Source: an uncultured Desulfobulbaceae bacterium
GTDB lineage: Bacteria; Desulfobacterota; Desulfobulbia; Desulfobulbales; Desulfocapsaceae
DNA: 33,617 nucleotides
NCBI GenBank assembly: GCA_903891045.1
Contig: CAITDH010000006.1
Span: 1-33,617 of the forward strand
Reading direction: 5' to 3'
The position numbers and the translations under genes were made by a program. The notes below the pieces were generated by a model. The model saw only the letters and a program-made list of their open reading frames with translations, had not been told where the DNA came from and made no database searches. Shown here one piece after another: positions 1-8,954 of this stretch (position 1 is the stretch's first letter; each line of letters opens with the position of its first letter).

Positions 1-635
1 AGGGACACCTGATCCTGAACATCGGCAAAGATAGAGAGGATCATGAAATCAAGTTCATTATCCGTCCCCATCCGCTCGGCCAGACGATGCATGGCCGTCG
101 GCGTTCCAACCTGGCCAAGTGCCTGAACTGCCGCGATAATCAGATCTCGATTGGCGGCATAGAGATAATCGGTCAGGAGATTAATAGCCTCAGGATCGCC
201 AATTAGACCAAGGGTCTCCAGAACAAGTTTAATCTCCGCTTCATCCTGGGAACCAGCAACCAGCTCCATCAAGGCCAGCGTTGAATCATCAGAACGAAGC
301 TCACCGGCGATCTGAATCAAATACTGTTTCCCTTTAATCCTTGGATTTGTGAGAAAACCACTCAACAGCTCTGGATAGGCCAGTAATTGTGAGATCAGTG
401 TTTCCTTGATAATAGGCAGTTCAGCGGCCAGCGCACCATGATCGGCAAGCAGATACAGCAGTTGAGGAATACTGAACGACACTTCACCGCGAGTCAACTC
501 ATAGATCAGACGATTCTGGGTCTTTTTATCAACATCACCCAAATGAGAGAGAACCAGCTGCGTTTTCATGGCGTCGCCGGTTTTTATATTATCCTGAATT
601 TCCTCAATCATATGCTGGGGATTTAGGTCAACCAT
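1..635 (-). CDS. HEAT-like repeat protein, partial (runs off left edge)
   Basis: Manual minus-strand translation from ATG at 635: MVDLNPQHMIEEIQDNIKTGDAMKTQLVLSHLGDVDKKTQ...LVLETLGLIGDPEAINLLTDYLYAANRDLIIAAVQALGQVGTPTAMHRLAERMG; open to the window edge; HEAT-like helical repeats; upstream GGAAGGA as RBS. Absent from the ORF track because it has no stop in the window. Confidence 0.75.
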   Translation of the reverse strand, partial: MVDLNPQHMIEEIQDNIKTGDAMKTQLVLSHLGDVDKKTQNRLIYELTRGEVSFSIPQLLYLLADHGALAAELPIIKETLISQLLAYPELLSGFLTNPRIKGKQYLIQIAGELRSDDSTLALMELVAGSQDEAEIKLVLETLGLIGDPEAINLLTDYLYAANRDLIIAAVQALGQVGTPTAMHRLAERMGTDNELDFMILSIFADVQDQVS

Positions 636-950
636 ATCATTCCTTCCCGATCATGTTGGTTAATGTTGATGCATCATTCACATGTTCCAGTTTCGTGGGA
701 ATCTGGAACGACATTGTTCGACAAACTCTTTTATCATGGAGTGAACACCCTTTTTTTTAAAAAGTCACTTCCAAAAATTTATATCACAGAAAAACAAGAA
801 TTGTCCACAAAATCAGGACAAAAAAGCAGGACCCTTGTTTAGCTTCTGTACAGCAAACAAGACAGGCAGATGGCGGCAGATAACTGACCAGAAATATGTA
901 TCATTTTTTTACCGCCTCCCGGCAGCCATTCCTGACATCTCAACAGTAAC

Positions 951-2687
951 TTATTCGGGATACCAGTCAACCCCAATCTTGCGCACCACATTAAAGCCAC
1001 CACTCAGAACCAGACTGTTTTTCAGGCCTACACTGTCTAAAAAGCTCTGAATCTCAAAAGAACGGGTTCCGGCATCGCAAAGCAGGATCATGGTCTTATC
1101 GGCTGGCACCTCCTGGTACCTGGCCCTCACCTCATTATAGGGGATTCCCAGCCAGCGCTCTCCTCCAAATTTCGCCACAAACGGGCCAACCTCTTTCGGA
1201 TGTCTGATATCGAGGGCAACCCAGTCCGGTTGCGTGGAAAAATCAGCCATCCACTGCAGAAAAGAGGCGATGGAGAGCTTACGCAAACGGCCATCACAGA
1301 TATTATCAGCCACATAGGCTGCAGCATTAATGGAGTCAATGGCCGCTGAAAATGGCGGCGCGTAGGCCATTTCCAGGGTCCCGAAATCATCAATGGTGGC
1401 TCCCGTGCCGACAAGGGCTGCGGCCGCATCAATACGCGCCGAGATCCCATCTCCCATAGGCCCAAACCCTTGGAGCCCCAGAACCCGCCGCGTCCGCCGG
1501 TCAAAAACCATCTGAAAGACCACATTGTCGACAGTGGGAAAGAAATGGGCCCGGTCGGACGGGGCGGTCAAGGCCACATCCGCATCATAGCCCTCAGCCA
1601 GGGCCACATCAAGACTCAACCCGGTAGCACCGATACAGACATCAAAGGCCTTCATGATAAAACTGCCCACCGCCCCCTTGAAGACGGAAGGGATGCCTGC
1701 CATATTATCACCAACCACCCTGCCCTCTTTATTGGCAAGGGAGCCAAGAGGGGCGTAGAATTTCTTCCCCGAAACCAGATGACGAACCTCGATGCAATCG
1801 CCGGCGGCATAGATAGACGGATCAGACGTCTGCATCCGCTCATTGACCACAATCGCGCCCATGGGCGAGATCTGAAGTCCGGCATCACGTGCCAGTTCTG
1901 AACGGGGACGCACACCGGCGGCCATGATCACCAGATCAGCATCAAGGGTACGGTGATTAGTACGGATCGCGGTGACCTTGCCATCCTGCCCCAAAATCTC
2001 GGCAGCACCCTCACCCAGATGAACCGTCACCCCTTTGTCACGCAGATGCTTAGCCAGCATGGCAGCGAAGGGAAAATCAACAATGCGGGGCAGAAGCTGA
2101 TCCATGAACTCAACCAGTGTCGTCTCCACCCCCCACAAATCTGTCAGGGCCTCCGCCATCTCCACCCCGATAGCGCCACCGCCGATAACGATTGCCCGCG
2201 CCACCTTGCCGCCGGCAATCCGTTTCTTGATCTCAATAGCCTTATGCAAATTGCTGATGGTAAAGACCCCATCAAGATCTACGCCAGGGATCGGCAGGAC
2301 AAAAGGACGACTGCCCGTGGCCAGCATCAGCTTGTCATAGGCGATACTCTGCTGGACGCCGGTCTCTACATGCTCAACCTGCACCACTTTCTGCTTGCGG
2401 TCAATGGCCAGGGCCCGGGTTCGGGTAAGGGCATTCACTCCTTTGGCATCCTTGAAAAAGGTCTCATTGCGCACCATATGAAAACTGGTCGAACGCAATT
2501 CTGACTCATCAGACACATCACCCGAAACATAATAAGGGATACCGCATCCGCCATAGGAGATAAGGCTATCCTCATCAACAATGGTCACCTCCGCATCCTG
2601 CATCAGACGCTTAACCCGACATGCAGCCTTAGGACCTGCTGCCACCCCTCCAATAATTACAATTTTCTCGCCCTTGTTGTTGCTCAT
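951..2687 (-). CDS. FAD-dependent pyridine nucleotide-disulfide oxidoreductase (CoA-disulfide reductase/NADH oxidase-like) with C-terminal rhodanese domain
   Basis: 578 aa; N-terminal VIIGGVAAGPKAACR, YGGCGIPYYVSG active-site region, second GxGxxG (VIGGGAIGVEMAEAL), AAGDC motif; C-terminal LLCDAGTRS rhodanese-like active-site loop. Confidence 0.88.
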   Translation of the reverse strand: MSNNKGEKIVIIGGVAAGPKAACRVKRLMQDAEVTIVDEDSLISYGGCGIPYYVSGDVSDESELRSTSFHMVRNETFFKDAKGVNALTRTRALAIDRKQKVVQVEHVETGVQQSIAYDKLMLATGSRPFVLPIPGVDLDGVFTISNLHKAIEIKKRIAGGKVARAIVIGGGAIGVEMAEALTDLWGVETTLVEFMDQLLPRIVDFPFAAMLAKHLRDKGVTVHLGEGAAEILGQDGKVTAIRTNHRTLDADLVIMAAGVRPRSELARDAGLQISPMGAIVVNERMQTSDPSIYAAGDCIEVRHLVSGKKFYAPLGSLANKEGRVVGDNMAGIPSVFKGAVGSFIMKAFDVCIGATGLSLDVALAEGYDADVALTAPSDRAHFFPTVDNVVFQMVFDRRTRRVLGLQGFGPMGDGISARIDAAAALVGTGATIDDFGTLEMAYAPPFSAAIDSINAAAYVADNICDGRLRKLSIASFLQWMADFSTQPDWVALDIRHPKEVGPFVAKFGGERWLGIPYNEVRARYQEVPADKTMILLCDAGTRSFEIQSFLDSVGLKNSLVLSGGFNVVRKIGVDWYPE

Positions 2688-2783
2688 AGTTTTTTCTCCA
2701 TTCTTCGTAGCTATTTAGTATAAACACCCAATTATAAATTCAGAACCCTGCATATTCTCTCCCGCAAAGGCATAGAGACACAA

Positions 2784-2795
2784 GCCATGCATGGC
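2784..2795. repeat. 12-bp perfect palindrome GCCATGCATGGC in the intergenic region upstream of the CoADR-like gene
   Basis: Direct reading: ...acaaGCCATGCATGGCaaga...; about 97 bp upstream of the ATG at 2687. Confidence 0.5.
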
Positions 2796-2919
2796 AAGAC
2801 AAGCAACTGGAAGCAAAACCGCAGAGCAAGACATTTTTCAAGGTTAATTCCTGTAAGCTCCCGATTTTTTCTGCGTCTCAACGTCTCAGCACACAATCAA
2901 TCCACCCAAACATCAACGA

Positions 2920-4476
2920 TCAAACTCCGGGCAAAACGATAGTAAACAACGTTCCTTCCCCCTCTTTGCTCTCAACAGCAATCGTTCCATGATGATGCTC
3001 GATAATATTGCGGCTGATGGCAAGACCAAGCCCGGTCCCACGATTTTTATCAGTAAAAAAGGGTTTGAAGATCTGCCCTACCTTTTCGGCAGACATCCCT
3101 TTACCATTATCACGAACCATAATCTTCACCGCTCCCGCCGTCCTTGGCTCCCGCGGGTTTAGGCCGTCCCTGGCCGTCACCGCTCTCGCCATCCCTGACT
3201 CCCGCGGATTTAGACTATCCCTGGCCGTCACCGCTCCGTCGGTTTCTCCAATGGTACTCGTGACCTGGAGTATTCCCTGATCACCCATAGCCTGCAGGCC
3301 ATTCACCAGAACATTTAACAGGGCCCGATAGAACATATCCTGATCCAGATCAATTGAAGGAAGATGGGGGTCAAGCTCGGCCCGTACCTCCACATTTTTT
3401 TCTCGGGCAGAGGGTTCAATAAACTGTAAGGCCCGACGGATCACACCATTGACATCAACCTTTGCCAGTTTTGGTTCCTGGGGTCGCGCAAAATCAAGAA
3501 ACTCCATGACAATGTTATTGAGCCGTGTAGTCTCGTCCACAATAATCCTGGCTAACTGCTCATTGCCGGGCGCCACCTTTTTAATCCTCTTTTCAAGAAG
3601 TTCAGCAGTGCTCCTGACAATACCCAACGGACTTTTGATCTCATGGGAAACCGTGGCCACCATGGTGCCAAGATGGGCAAGCCGTTCTGACTGGTTCAAC
3701 TTCTCCTCCAGACGAAGCCGTTCCGTAGCCCGTTCCTCCATAATCCGATCGCCACGACTGACAATCGTTCGCAGAACCAGAAACAGCACCGCCATAATAA
3801 TGCTGGAGACCAGAATAATTCGCCCCTGCAATTGGATGATAGCATCATATTCCTTGGACAGATCCTGGGTAATCTCGATCACCCCCATTATCTGTGGACT
3901 GGCTGTGCCGCTATTACCCACTTGACGAAAAGGGATATAGGTCTTGAGCTGACATTGCACCGATGGGGCACCAGGGATCAGATTCCAGAGGGAACCACTA
4001 AAGTGGATCTGGGAATTGGAATTGTTTTTCAAGGCCTTCTGATATTCAACCCCACCCATATCTTTCTTTCCCATGAGTTCCGGTCGTGTCGAGTAGGAAA
4101 TAATATTGACGCTGGAGTCATAGATAGTGACCGATTCGGTCTTCAGCCCCTGCGTGGCATTTTTGACAATGCGATCCAACAACTCAAACTGATCAGGGTG
4201 GCTGAGGGCAATTTTCCCAAAACGGACAACCGTTGGCAGGACAAAACTCCGAAAGACCTGCTGGTTTAGATTTTCCGCCAGCAGCAGCGAATAATCCTCG
4301 CTCTGCTCAAGCATGATCTTCCGGGCATGGTTAGAAATAACCCAGGAGAGAATCAGGGTAAAAACAAGAATAACACCCAGGCTGGTAAAGGAAAAATACT
4401 TAACCAACCGGAAAGGCCGCAATCCAGCCTGAACCTCCTCCTGGCGCAAAGGTTTTTCAACTGCCAGCGAGACCAT
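2920..4476 (-). CDS. Membrane-bound sensor histidine kinase (periplasmic cache-like sensor, HisKA, HATPase_c)
   Basis: Two hydrophobic segments flanking about 170 aa; H-box TVSHEIKSPLGIVRS, N-box LLNVLVNGLQAM, G-boxes DNGKGM and GTGLGLAISRNI. Internal ATG at 4476 preferred over the TTG at 4563, which would overlap the upstream gene. Confidence 0.88.
   Translation of the reverse strand: MVSLAVEKPLRQEEVQAGLRPFRLVKYFSFTSLGVILVFTLILSWVISNHARKIMLEQSEDYSLLLAENLNQQVFRSFVLPTVVRFGKIALSHPDQFELLDRIVKNATQGLKTESVTIYDSSVNIISYSTRPELMGKKDMGGVEYQKALKNNSNSQIHFSGSLWNLIPGAPSVQCQLKTYIPFRQVGNSGTASPQIMGVIEITQDLSKEYDAIIQLQGRIILVSSIIMAVLFLVLRTIVSRGDRIMEERATERLRLEEKLNQSERLAHLGTMVATVSHEIKSPLGIVRSTAELLEKRIKKVAPGNEQLARIIVDETTRLNNIVMEFLDFARPQEPKLAKVDVNGVIRRALQFIEPSAREKNVEVRAELDPHLPSIDLDQDMFYRALLNVLVNGLQAMGDQGILQVTSTIGETDGAVTARDSLNPRESGMARAVTARDGLNPREPRTAGAVKIMVRDNGKGMSAEKVGQIFKPFFTDKNRGTGLGLAISRNIIEHHHGTIAVESKEGEGTLFTIVLPGV
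3126..3237 (-). repeat. Two tandem 51-bp units (plus partial third) of an intragenic dispersed repeat, inside the histidine kinase ATPase domain
   Basis: + strand units CACCGCTCCCGCCGTCCTTGGCTCCCGCGGGTTTAGGCCGTCCCTGGCCGT (3127-3177) and CACCGCTCTCGCCATCCCTGACTCCCGCGGATTTAGACTATCCCTGGCCGT (3178-3228), then CACCGCTCC; encodes AVTARDSLNPRESGMARAVTARDGLNPREPRTAGAV. Confidence 0.9.
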
Positions 4477-4495
4477 CTTGCTAGGGGAGATATCG

Positions 4496-6256
4496 TCAAT
4501 CACCACATACCCCACAACGCCTGCAAACCTTGGTATCGCAGGCCATAGTTGGCTTTTCCGCAAAGGCCTTCATATATTCATCCCACAGATATTGTTGTTT
4601 GACCCCGTGATCGACAATATTCCAGGGAACACGTTCATCGCCCCCATATCCACGGACGGCAAACTGTTCCGCCTCAAGCCGGTTTTTGCGCATGGCCTGT
4701 TTCCATGAGATCCCCTGTGCCGCCATATCCAACAAAATCGGGGCAAGCCGGCGATCCCCCCGCGCCAATACCGCCTGGAACAAGACGTTCTCCGGTTTGT
4801 CACAGGTCATACGGACATTGGCCTCTTTTTTTAGCCCATTTTGTAAAAACTTTATCTTGTCCTTGAGGGTCCGCACAACATCTGCCGCATCCCGCGTTTC
4901 TCCTGGTGCCAGTCGCTCACTCACCCCAAAGGGATGAAACTGAAACGGGGTCCACGGTTTTGGGGTAAAACTGTTCACCGAAAGGGTAATTTCACAGAGC
5001 CGCCCGCGGTTACGTCCTACGGGCTGGATCCGTTCCTTGATCTTTCTGATCAGCGCCAGCATCTCCTCAAGATCTTCCAGCGTCTCGGTAGGCAGCCCAA
5101 TCATCAGATACAGCTTCAACTTATACAGACCCGCGCGAGCCAAGGATTCAGCTGCAGTGAGAAGATCTTCTTCGGTCAACCCCTTGTTGATTACCCGGCG
5201 CAAACGCTCGGAGGCGCCATCAGGGGCAATGGCCACGCTTTTAAGCTGACTTTTTTGCAGAAGCCCCAGAAGTGGCCCGGAAATCCGGTCCGCACGCAGA
5301 GAAGAGAAGGAGAGGGAACAACCACTATCAAGGAGATACTGGGAAAGAAGGGTCAAGGAATCCTGATCCGCCATCTCCATCCCTAACAACCCGATGCGCT
5401 TGACTGTTTCCGGACGTTCGGCCAGACCCTGCAGGACGGCGTCAACATCCCACAGTCGTGGCGGACGATAGATAAATCCGGCGGCACAGAATCGACACCC
5501 CCGGGAACATCCCCGGCCAAGCTCGGTAAGATACAGGTCTGAAAACTCTGCCTGCGGGGTCAAAACCTGGGAATGCGCCGCCAGGTCACAGGTCTGGACT
5601 GTCACCTTGTGAATACGCTCAGGCAAGCCAGGTGCAGGAAGATGTCCGGCAAAGGTTCCATTCTTGTCATAACACGGGGTATAGAGCGCCGGGGCATAAC
5701 AACCGGGGAACTGCAGGCTCACCTCTTTTATCAAATCGGCACGTCTTCCGCCTTTCCCTCCTTCAAGATGGGCGGCAAGAAAGGTGACAAGGGCAACCAA
5801 AACAGGCTCGGCCTCGCCGAGAACAAACAGATCGATAAAAGGGGCCAGAGGCTCAGGATTCATAAAGGTGGCGACACCTCCACAAATAACTAATGGTTGC
5901 GCAGCGGCCACCTGTTCTTCGCGATTTTCAGCAAGAGGGGGGAGAGACCCAGCCAGAAGAAGACGAACCAGGTTCAGATAATCATGTTCAAAACTGATGG
6001 AGAAAAAAATCAGGGGAAAACTGTCAAGGGTGCGGCCAGACTCCAGAGATCGCAGGGGAACGTCTGGCCCGGAAAAGAAAAAGCGCTCGCAGACAATGCC
6101 TTCCATTGCCCCCAACAGACTATAGACCAGTTGAAACCCAAGGCTGGACATCCCAACGGAATAGGAATTGGGATAAATCAGGGCGACTGGCAGCTGCCCT
6201 GTCCATTTTTTGCAATAACTCCCTTTTTCCAGATCAAGCAGTACGCGACGATCCAT
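4496..6256 (-). CDS. B12-binding-like / radical SAM domain protein
   Basis: 586 aa; N-terminal YPNSYSVGMSSLGFQLVYSLL; radical SAM cluster GRGCSRGCRFCAAGFIYRPPR; C-terminal Cys cluster CDTKVCRRCGVCGD. Confidence 0.85.
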   Translation of the reverse strand: MDRRVLLDLEKGSYCKKWTGQLPVALIYPNSYSVGMSSLGFQLVYSLLGAMEGIVCERFFFSGPDVPLRSLESGRTLDSFPLIFFSISFEHDYLNLVRLLLAGSLPPLAENREEQVAAAQPLVICGGVATFMNPEPLAPFIDLFVLGEAEPVLVALVTFLAAHLEGGKGGRRADLIKEVSLQFPGCYAPALYTPCYDKNGTFAGHLPAPGLPERIHKVTVQTCDLAAHSQVLTPQAEFSDLYLTELGRGCSRGCRFCAAGFIYRPPRLWDVDAVLQGLAERPETVKRIGLLGMEMADQDSLTLLSQYLLDSGCSLSFSSLRADRISGPLLGLLQKSQLKSVAIAPDGASERLRRVINKGLTEEDLLTAAESLARAGLYKLKLYLMIGLPTETLEDLEEMLALIRKIKERIQPVGRNRGRLCEITLSVNSFTPKPWTPFQFHPFGVSERLAPGETRDAADVVRTLKDKIKFLQNGLKKEANVRMTCDKPENVLFQAVLARGDRRLAPILLDMAAQGISWKQAMRKNRLEAEQFAVRGYGGDERVPWNIVDHGVKQQYLWDEYMKAFAEKPTMACDTKVCRRCGVCGD

Positions 6257-6331
6257 GTCAGAGGACGCCCTAAAGGAAATCCCTTTGGGGTACAGATATC
6301 AAAAGCCGTGCCGTCCCCAAAGATTCCGGCA

Positions 6332-7570
6332 TTAATTTGCCTTTTTACGAAGATATGTCGGGGTCTCCAGATAGTCCTCATTCTGATTCCAGGGTCGTGC
6401 TTCCTTCTGGTTACGCACCACTTCTTTACGGGGTGAGGAAACGCCAAGATTATCAAAACCTTCAAAATTAGACTGCAGCAGAGGGGTAACAAAAGTTGGC
6501 CGCGGATTAGCCGGAGCCGGCGCGGCCGGGGTCTCCTGCGTAGTCATGATTTTCACTGACTTGCGCGCGTCCTCCAGCAACGTGATCGGCTCATTCTTCT
6601 TGACCACATTGCCTATTCCTGTTGCAATAACAGTAACATGCAGCTCATCGCCAAGGGTTTCATCATAGAGCACACCGAGTACAATCTTAGCATCCTCATC
6701 CACTTTACTTTGAATAAGAGCCGATACCTCCATATATTCAGCCAAGGTCAAGCTCTCTTGTGTGGCCGAGACGTTGATAATCAAGCCACGAGCACCATCT
6801 ATCCCCACATCTTCAAGGAGTTGATTATCAATAGCCCGCTTGGCGGCCTCAGTCGCCCTGTTTTCGCCAACAGCCGAACCAGCGCCCATGATGGCCGGCC
6901 CCACTTCCCGCATGACCGTGCGCAGATCAGCAAAGTCGGCATTAATCATCCCCGGCACATTGATCAGATCCGTGATCCCCTTGACCGCCTGCAACAGGAC
7001 CAGATCGGCCATGACCAGCATGTCAGAAAGCCGGGTATTTTTCTGCATCAGAGAGAGAAGTCGATCATTGGGAACGGTAATAATGGTATCCGCGTATTTT
7101 CGCAGTTCTTCCCAACCGGCCTCGGCGTTGCGCATGCGGGCCTTGCCTTCAAAATGAAACGGCTTGGTCACCACTGCCACCGTGAGCGCACCCAACTCTT
7201 TGCTCACCTTGGCCACAACAGGAGCAGCACCTGTTCCGGTACCCCCACCCAGTCCGGCCGCGACAAAAACCATGTCACTTCCCTTCAGGGCTTTTTTGAG
7301 TTCCTCCAGGGACTCATGGGCAGCCTGGGCGCCGATCTCCGGATCAGTTCCTGCACCTAAGCCTTTGGTAATACTGGGACCAATCTGCATACAGACATCC
7401 GCAAGAGACTGGTTCAGGGCCTGTTTATCCGTATTGGCCACAATAAACTCAACACCCTGAAGTTTATTGTTGACCATGGTGTTTATGGCATTCCCGCCGC
7501 CACCGCCAACACCAATAACCTTTACGACTGCAACCCCTTCTGTCTCCGCCATTCTAAACGGCATATCCAT
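6332..7570 (-). CDS. ftsZ: Cell division protein FtsZ
   Basis: GVGGGGGNAINTM, GGGTGTGAAPVVAK tubulin signature, C-terminal peptide LETPTYLRKKAN. Confidence 0.98.
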   Translation of the reverse strand: MDMPFRMAETEGVAVVKVIGVGGGGGNAINTMVNNKLQGVEFIVANTDKQALNQSLADVCMQIGPSITKGLGAGTDPEIGAQAAHESLEELKKALKGSDMVFVAAGLGGGTGTGAAPVVAKVSKELGALTVAVVTKPFHFEGKARMRNAEAGWEELRKYADTIITVPNDRLLSLMQKNTRLSDMLVMADLVLLQAVKGITDLINVPGMINADFADLRTVMREVGPAIMGAGSAVGENRATEAAKRAIDNQLLEDVGIDGARGLIINVSATQESLTLAEYMEVSALIQSKVDEDAKIVLGVLYDETLGDELHVTVIATGIGNVVKKNEPITLLEDARKSVKIMTTQETPAAPAPANPRPTFVTPLLQSNFEGFDNLGVSSPRKEVVRNQKEARPWNQNEDYLETPTYLRKKAN

Positions 7571-7685
7571 AAGCTCACCCCTGAATACGATTCGCCAAAG
7601 CCCCCTGCGTGAAGGCCTGTTAACAAAATATCAGCAAATAGAATATAGCACCTGCCGATACTCGCTTAAACAAAAAACGTCCGGA

Positions 7686-8948
7686 TCACATGATTTTTTT
7701 CATCCACGACTTCATCCTCCCAACCATGGAAGAATCATCGTTGATTTTCTGCGCCCGATTCTTGCGGCCATACATGACCAAACCGACAGCAGTCGTGCAA
7801 CGCGGGCTATGTACCTCTTCAACACGTCCTCCAATCTTTACCGGATACCCGATCCGTACCGGCAGATCAAAGATCTGCTCAGCCAGATCCACCAGATTGG
7901 CAAGCAGCGCCGTGCCACCCGTGATCACCACCCCGCCATGGATCTTGTTTTTCTGCCCGGAGTTAATAAGCTCCTGATTGACCATCTCCAAGATCTCGAC
8001 AATACGGGCCTGCAGGATATCCACCAGTACCTTCTGGGTTACCTTGCGCGGTTCCCGGTCCCCTACCGTCGGCACATCAACCACATGATTCGGCTTGATC
8101 AACGAGGCAATGGCGCTGCCATAATCCTCTTTTAACCGCTCAGCCTCCTGGAGCGGTGTCCGTAGCCCCACTGACAGATCATTGGTCAGGTTATGTCCAC
8201 CAAGCCCTATTTCACAGGTGTGCCTGATGGTCCCATCACAGAAGACCGCAAGATCAGTGGTTCCGCCGCCAATATCCAGAAGGGCCACCCCCAGTTCCAT
8301 CTCGTCAGCGCTGAGCACAGCGTAGGCTGAAGCAATGGATTCCAGCACCATATCAATCACCTCCAGCCCCGCCATCCGACAACAGGTATAGAGGTTATGC
8401 ACGGCGCCCATATCAGCGGTCACAATGTGGACATTCGTGACAAGACGGACTCCGGTCATTCCCAAAGGGTTCTGAATCCCGGTATGATCATCAACCATAT
8501 ACTCCTGGGGCAGGACATGAATAATCTGCTGATTCTCCGAGATCTTCACGGTTTTGGCAGCGACGATCACATCTTCAATATCAGTCTCTTTGATCTCCCG
8601 GCCATTAATGGCCAGGATTCCAGGACTGTTAAACCCCTTGATATGATTCCCGGCAATCCCGGCATAAACAGCATGCAATTCGCATCCGGCCGCATCTTCC
8701 GCCTGCGCCACGGCCTTCCGTATAGACTTGACGGTGGACTCAATATTGACCACAATACCTTTTTTCAGCCCCACTGATGGCGCAGTGCCGACACCAATAA
8801 TATCTACCCTGTCATCGAAGACCTCGCCCACGACACAGCATATTTTCGTGGTTCCTATATCAAGGCCAACCACAACTTCACCTGGCTCCCGTTTCGCGGC
8901 GTCCTGCCCCACCTCAACCATTGGCTCAATCTCTTTTATATCATCCAT
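7686..8948 (-). CDS. ftsA: Cell division protein FtsA
   Basis: GLDIGTTKICCVVGE, LLDIGGGTTDLAVF, VVITGGTALL; located upstream of ftsZ. Confidence 0.97.
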   Translation of the reverse strand: MDDIKEIEPMVEVGQDAAKREPGEVVVGLDIGTTKICCVVGEVFDDRVDIIGVGTAPSVGLKKGIVVNIESTVKSIRKAVAQAEDAAGCELHAVYAGIAGNHIKGFNSPGILAINGREIKETDIEDVIVAAKTVKISENQQIIHVLPQEYMVDDHTGIQNPLGMTGVRLVTNVHIVTADMGAVHNLYTCCRMAGLEVIDMVLESIASAYAVLSADEMELGVALLDIGGGTTDLAVFCDGTIRHTCEIGLGGHNLTNDLSVGLRTPLQEAERLKEDYGSAIASLIKPNHVVDVPTVGDREPRKVTQKVLVDILQARIVEILEMVNQELINSGQKNKIHGGVVITGGTALLANLVDLAEQIFDLPVRIGYPVKIGGRVEEVHSPRCTTAVGLVMYGRKNRAQKINDDSSMVGRMKSWMKKIM

Positions 8949-8954
8949 CAGTTT

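Noticed and set aside
438-626. Plus-strand 62-aa ORF at the left edge
   Set aside because: Antisense to the partial HEAT-like CDS, which has a good RBS and a coherent repeat-protein translation.
905-940. GC-rich hairpin (ACCGCCTCCCGGCAGCC) downstream of the CoADR gene as terminator
   Set aside because: The T-run is on the wrong side of the stem for either the relevant transcript or a standard intrinsic terminator.
1127-2504. Multiple ORFs overlapping the CoADR-like gene on both strands (1127-1525 -, 1470-1901 +, 1953-2504 +, etc.)
   Set aside because: Alternate-frame/antisense by-products of a well-supported gene; translations show no recognisable domain. The same applies to most plus-strand ORFs across the dcw cluster and minus-strand ORFs across 24.4-30.4 kb.
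3008-3280. Plus-strand 90-aa ORF with internal repeat (VLGSRGFRPSLAVTALAIPDSRGFRLSLAVTA)
   Set aside because: Antisense translation of the tandem 51-bp repeat; explained by the repeat being open in several frames.
6309-6331. CCGTCCCCAAAGATTCCGGCATTA next to the ftsZ stop resembles the dispersed repeat (CCGTCCC...CGGCATTA)
   Set aside because: Only two short blocks match with a mismatched middle; too weak to call a copy without a profile search.
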